Shown in pieces: positions 5,313-5,529 of a DNA stretch of 5,529 nt. Source of the DNA: an uncultured Clostridia bacterium (GTDB lineage Bacteria; Bacillota; Clostridia; Christensenellales; Borkfalkiaceae); assembly GCA_937888935.1 (NCBI GenBank), contig CALARO010000003.1:1-5529 (forward strand), written 5' to 3'. Position 1 is the first letter of the stretch, and each line of letters opens with the position of its first letter. The position numbers were made by a program, and so were the translations under genes. The notes under the pieces are model-generated. The model saw only the letters and a list, made by a program, of their open reading frames with translations, did not search any database and had not been told where the DNA came from.

Positions 5313-5350
5313 TCGTTCCGAAAAAAATTTTTCTTCGGGACGATTTTTTT
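5313..5350 (+). terminator. Strong Rho-independent terminator of rpsB-tsf
   Basis: TCGTTCCGAA (5313-5322) pairs with TTCGGGACGA (5334-5343) in a 10-bp stem containing one G-U pair. The A/T-rich loop (5323-5333) can partly pair further. Seven T follow at 5344-5350. It lies 32 nt after the tsf stop. Confidence 0.9.
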
Positions 5351-5529
5351 ACCCGAAAAGCCGCACGGGAAAGGCGGTGCTTTTTCTGACGAAATTTTGG
5401 CTCAAAGTCAAATGTTGGGGTATGAAAAAAGGAAAAAAGTTAAAATAAATTCGAAAAAAATGAAATCAAGAAGCGAGAGTAAATAAAATTTTCTTTTTAA
5501 ACCGATCAAAACGCCGGTAGCCGTAAGAT
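5351..5529. other. Spacer after tsf, no gene supported
   Basis: A/T-rich tail of the window with no credible coding frame on either strand; a 24-codon frame near 5412 has no ribosome binding site and low complexity. A weak promoter-like pair on the plus strand, TTGGCT (5397-5402) and TATGAA (5421-5426) with an 18-bp spacer, could serve a gene beyond the edge. In many Firmicutes pyrH and frr follow tsf, but neither start is visible here. Confidence 0.4.

Noticed and set aside
5355..5390. Second hairpin terminator after tsf
   Set aside because: Only four Watson-Crick pairs plus one G-U (CCGC with GCGG) before mismatches; too weak next to the strong terminator at 5313-5350.
1..5529. CRISPR arrays, tRNA/rRNA genes, insertion sequences or phage genes
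   Set aside because: No spaced repeat arrays, cloverleaf or rRNA-like sequences, transposase motifs or terminal inverted repeats were seen; the gene content is housekeeping.

Overview
The window looks like an ordinary core-genome segment of a Bacillota (Firmicutes) bacterium, most likely an uncultured member of the Clostridia. Four things point there: a YlmC/YmxH-type PRC-barrel protein (a family of spore-forming lineages), a clostridial/streptococcal-type TrpRS, strong consensus sigma-A promoters, and AAGGAG-like ribosome binding sites with 7-10 nt spacing. Coding regions are moderately GC-rich (many GCG, CCG, GAA and AAG codons), while the spacers are A/T-rich. Genus cannot be fixed from the sequence alone.

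Layout. 1-1299 (minus strand) is the N-terminal 433 codons of a cardiolipin synthase that runs off the left edge. It has three predicted membrane segments and the first HKD motif; the second HKD lies outside the window. 1300-1566 is a divergent promoter region. It holds a near-perfect sigma-A promoter for the cls gene, with a 15-bp perfect palindrome over its -10 box, and a weaker promoter for the rightward ylmC/ymxH-like gene at 1567-1938. That gene ends in an intrinsic terminator at about 1972-2018. A consensus extended -10 promoter (2091-2119) then drives trpS (2212-3255). An A-tract-rich spacer and another extended -10 promoter (3367-3395) lead, through a structured-looking leader, into rpsB (3517-4308) and tsf (4387-5280). 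These encode ribosomal protein S2 and elongation factor Ts, in the widely conserved rpsB-tsf order. A strong intrinsic terminator (5313-5350) ends the unit. The last ~180 bases hold no gene that can be supported.

Functionally, trpS, rpsB and tsf all serve translation: tRNA-Trp charging, the small subunit, and EF-Tu recycling. The cls gene makes the membrane lipid cardiolipin. The ylmC/ymxH-like gene is sporulation-associated by family, with unknown biochemistry.

The most striking observation is an in-frame TAA at codon 11 of rpsB (3547-3549). It sits exactly where the S2 family normally has Glu in the Leu-(Leu/Phe)-Glu-Ala-Gly-Val-His-Phe-Gly-His block. The reading frame is intact on both sides, so one G-to-T change explains it. 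In an essential gene the likeliest causes are a base-call or assembly error, or a genuine nonsense allele that needs suppression or a second copy. No previously undescribed multi-gene system is evident. The secondary curiosities are regulatory: the palindrome over the cls -10 box, three 13-bp repeats between rpsB and tsf, a possible S2 leader structure, and phased A-tracts.
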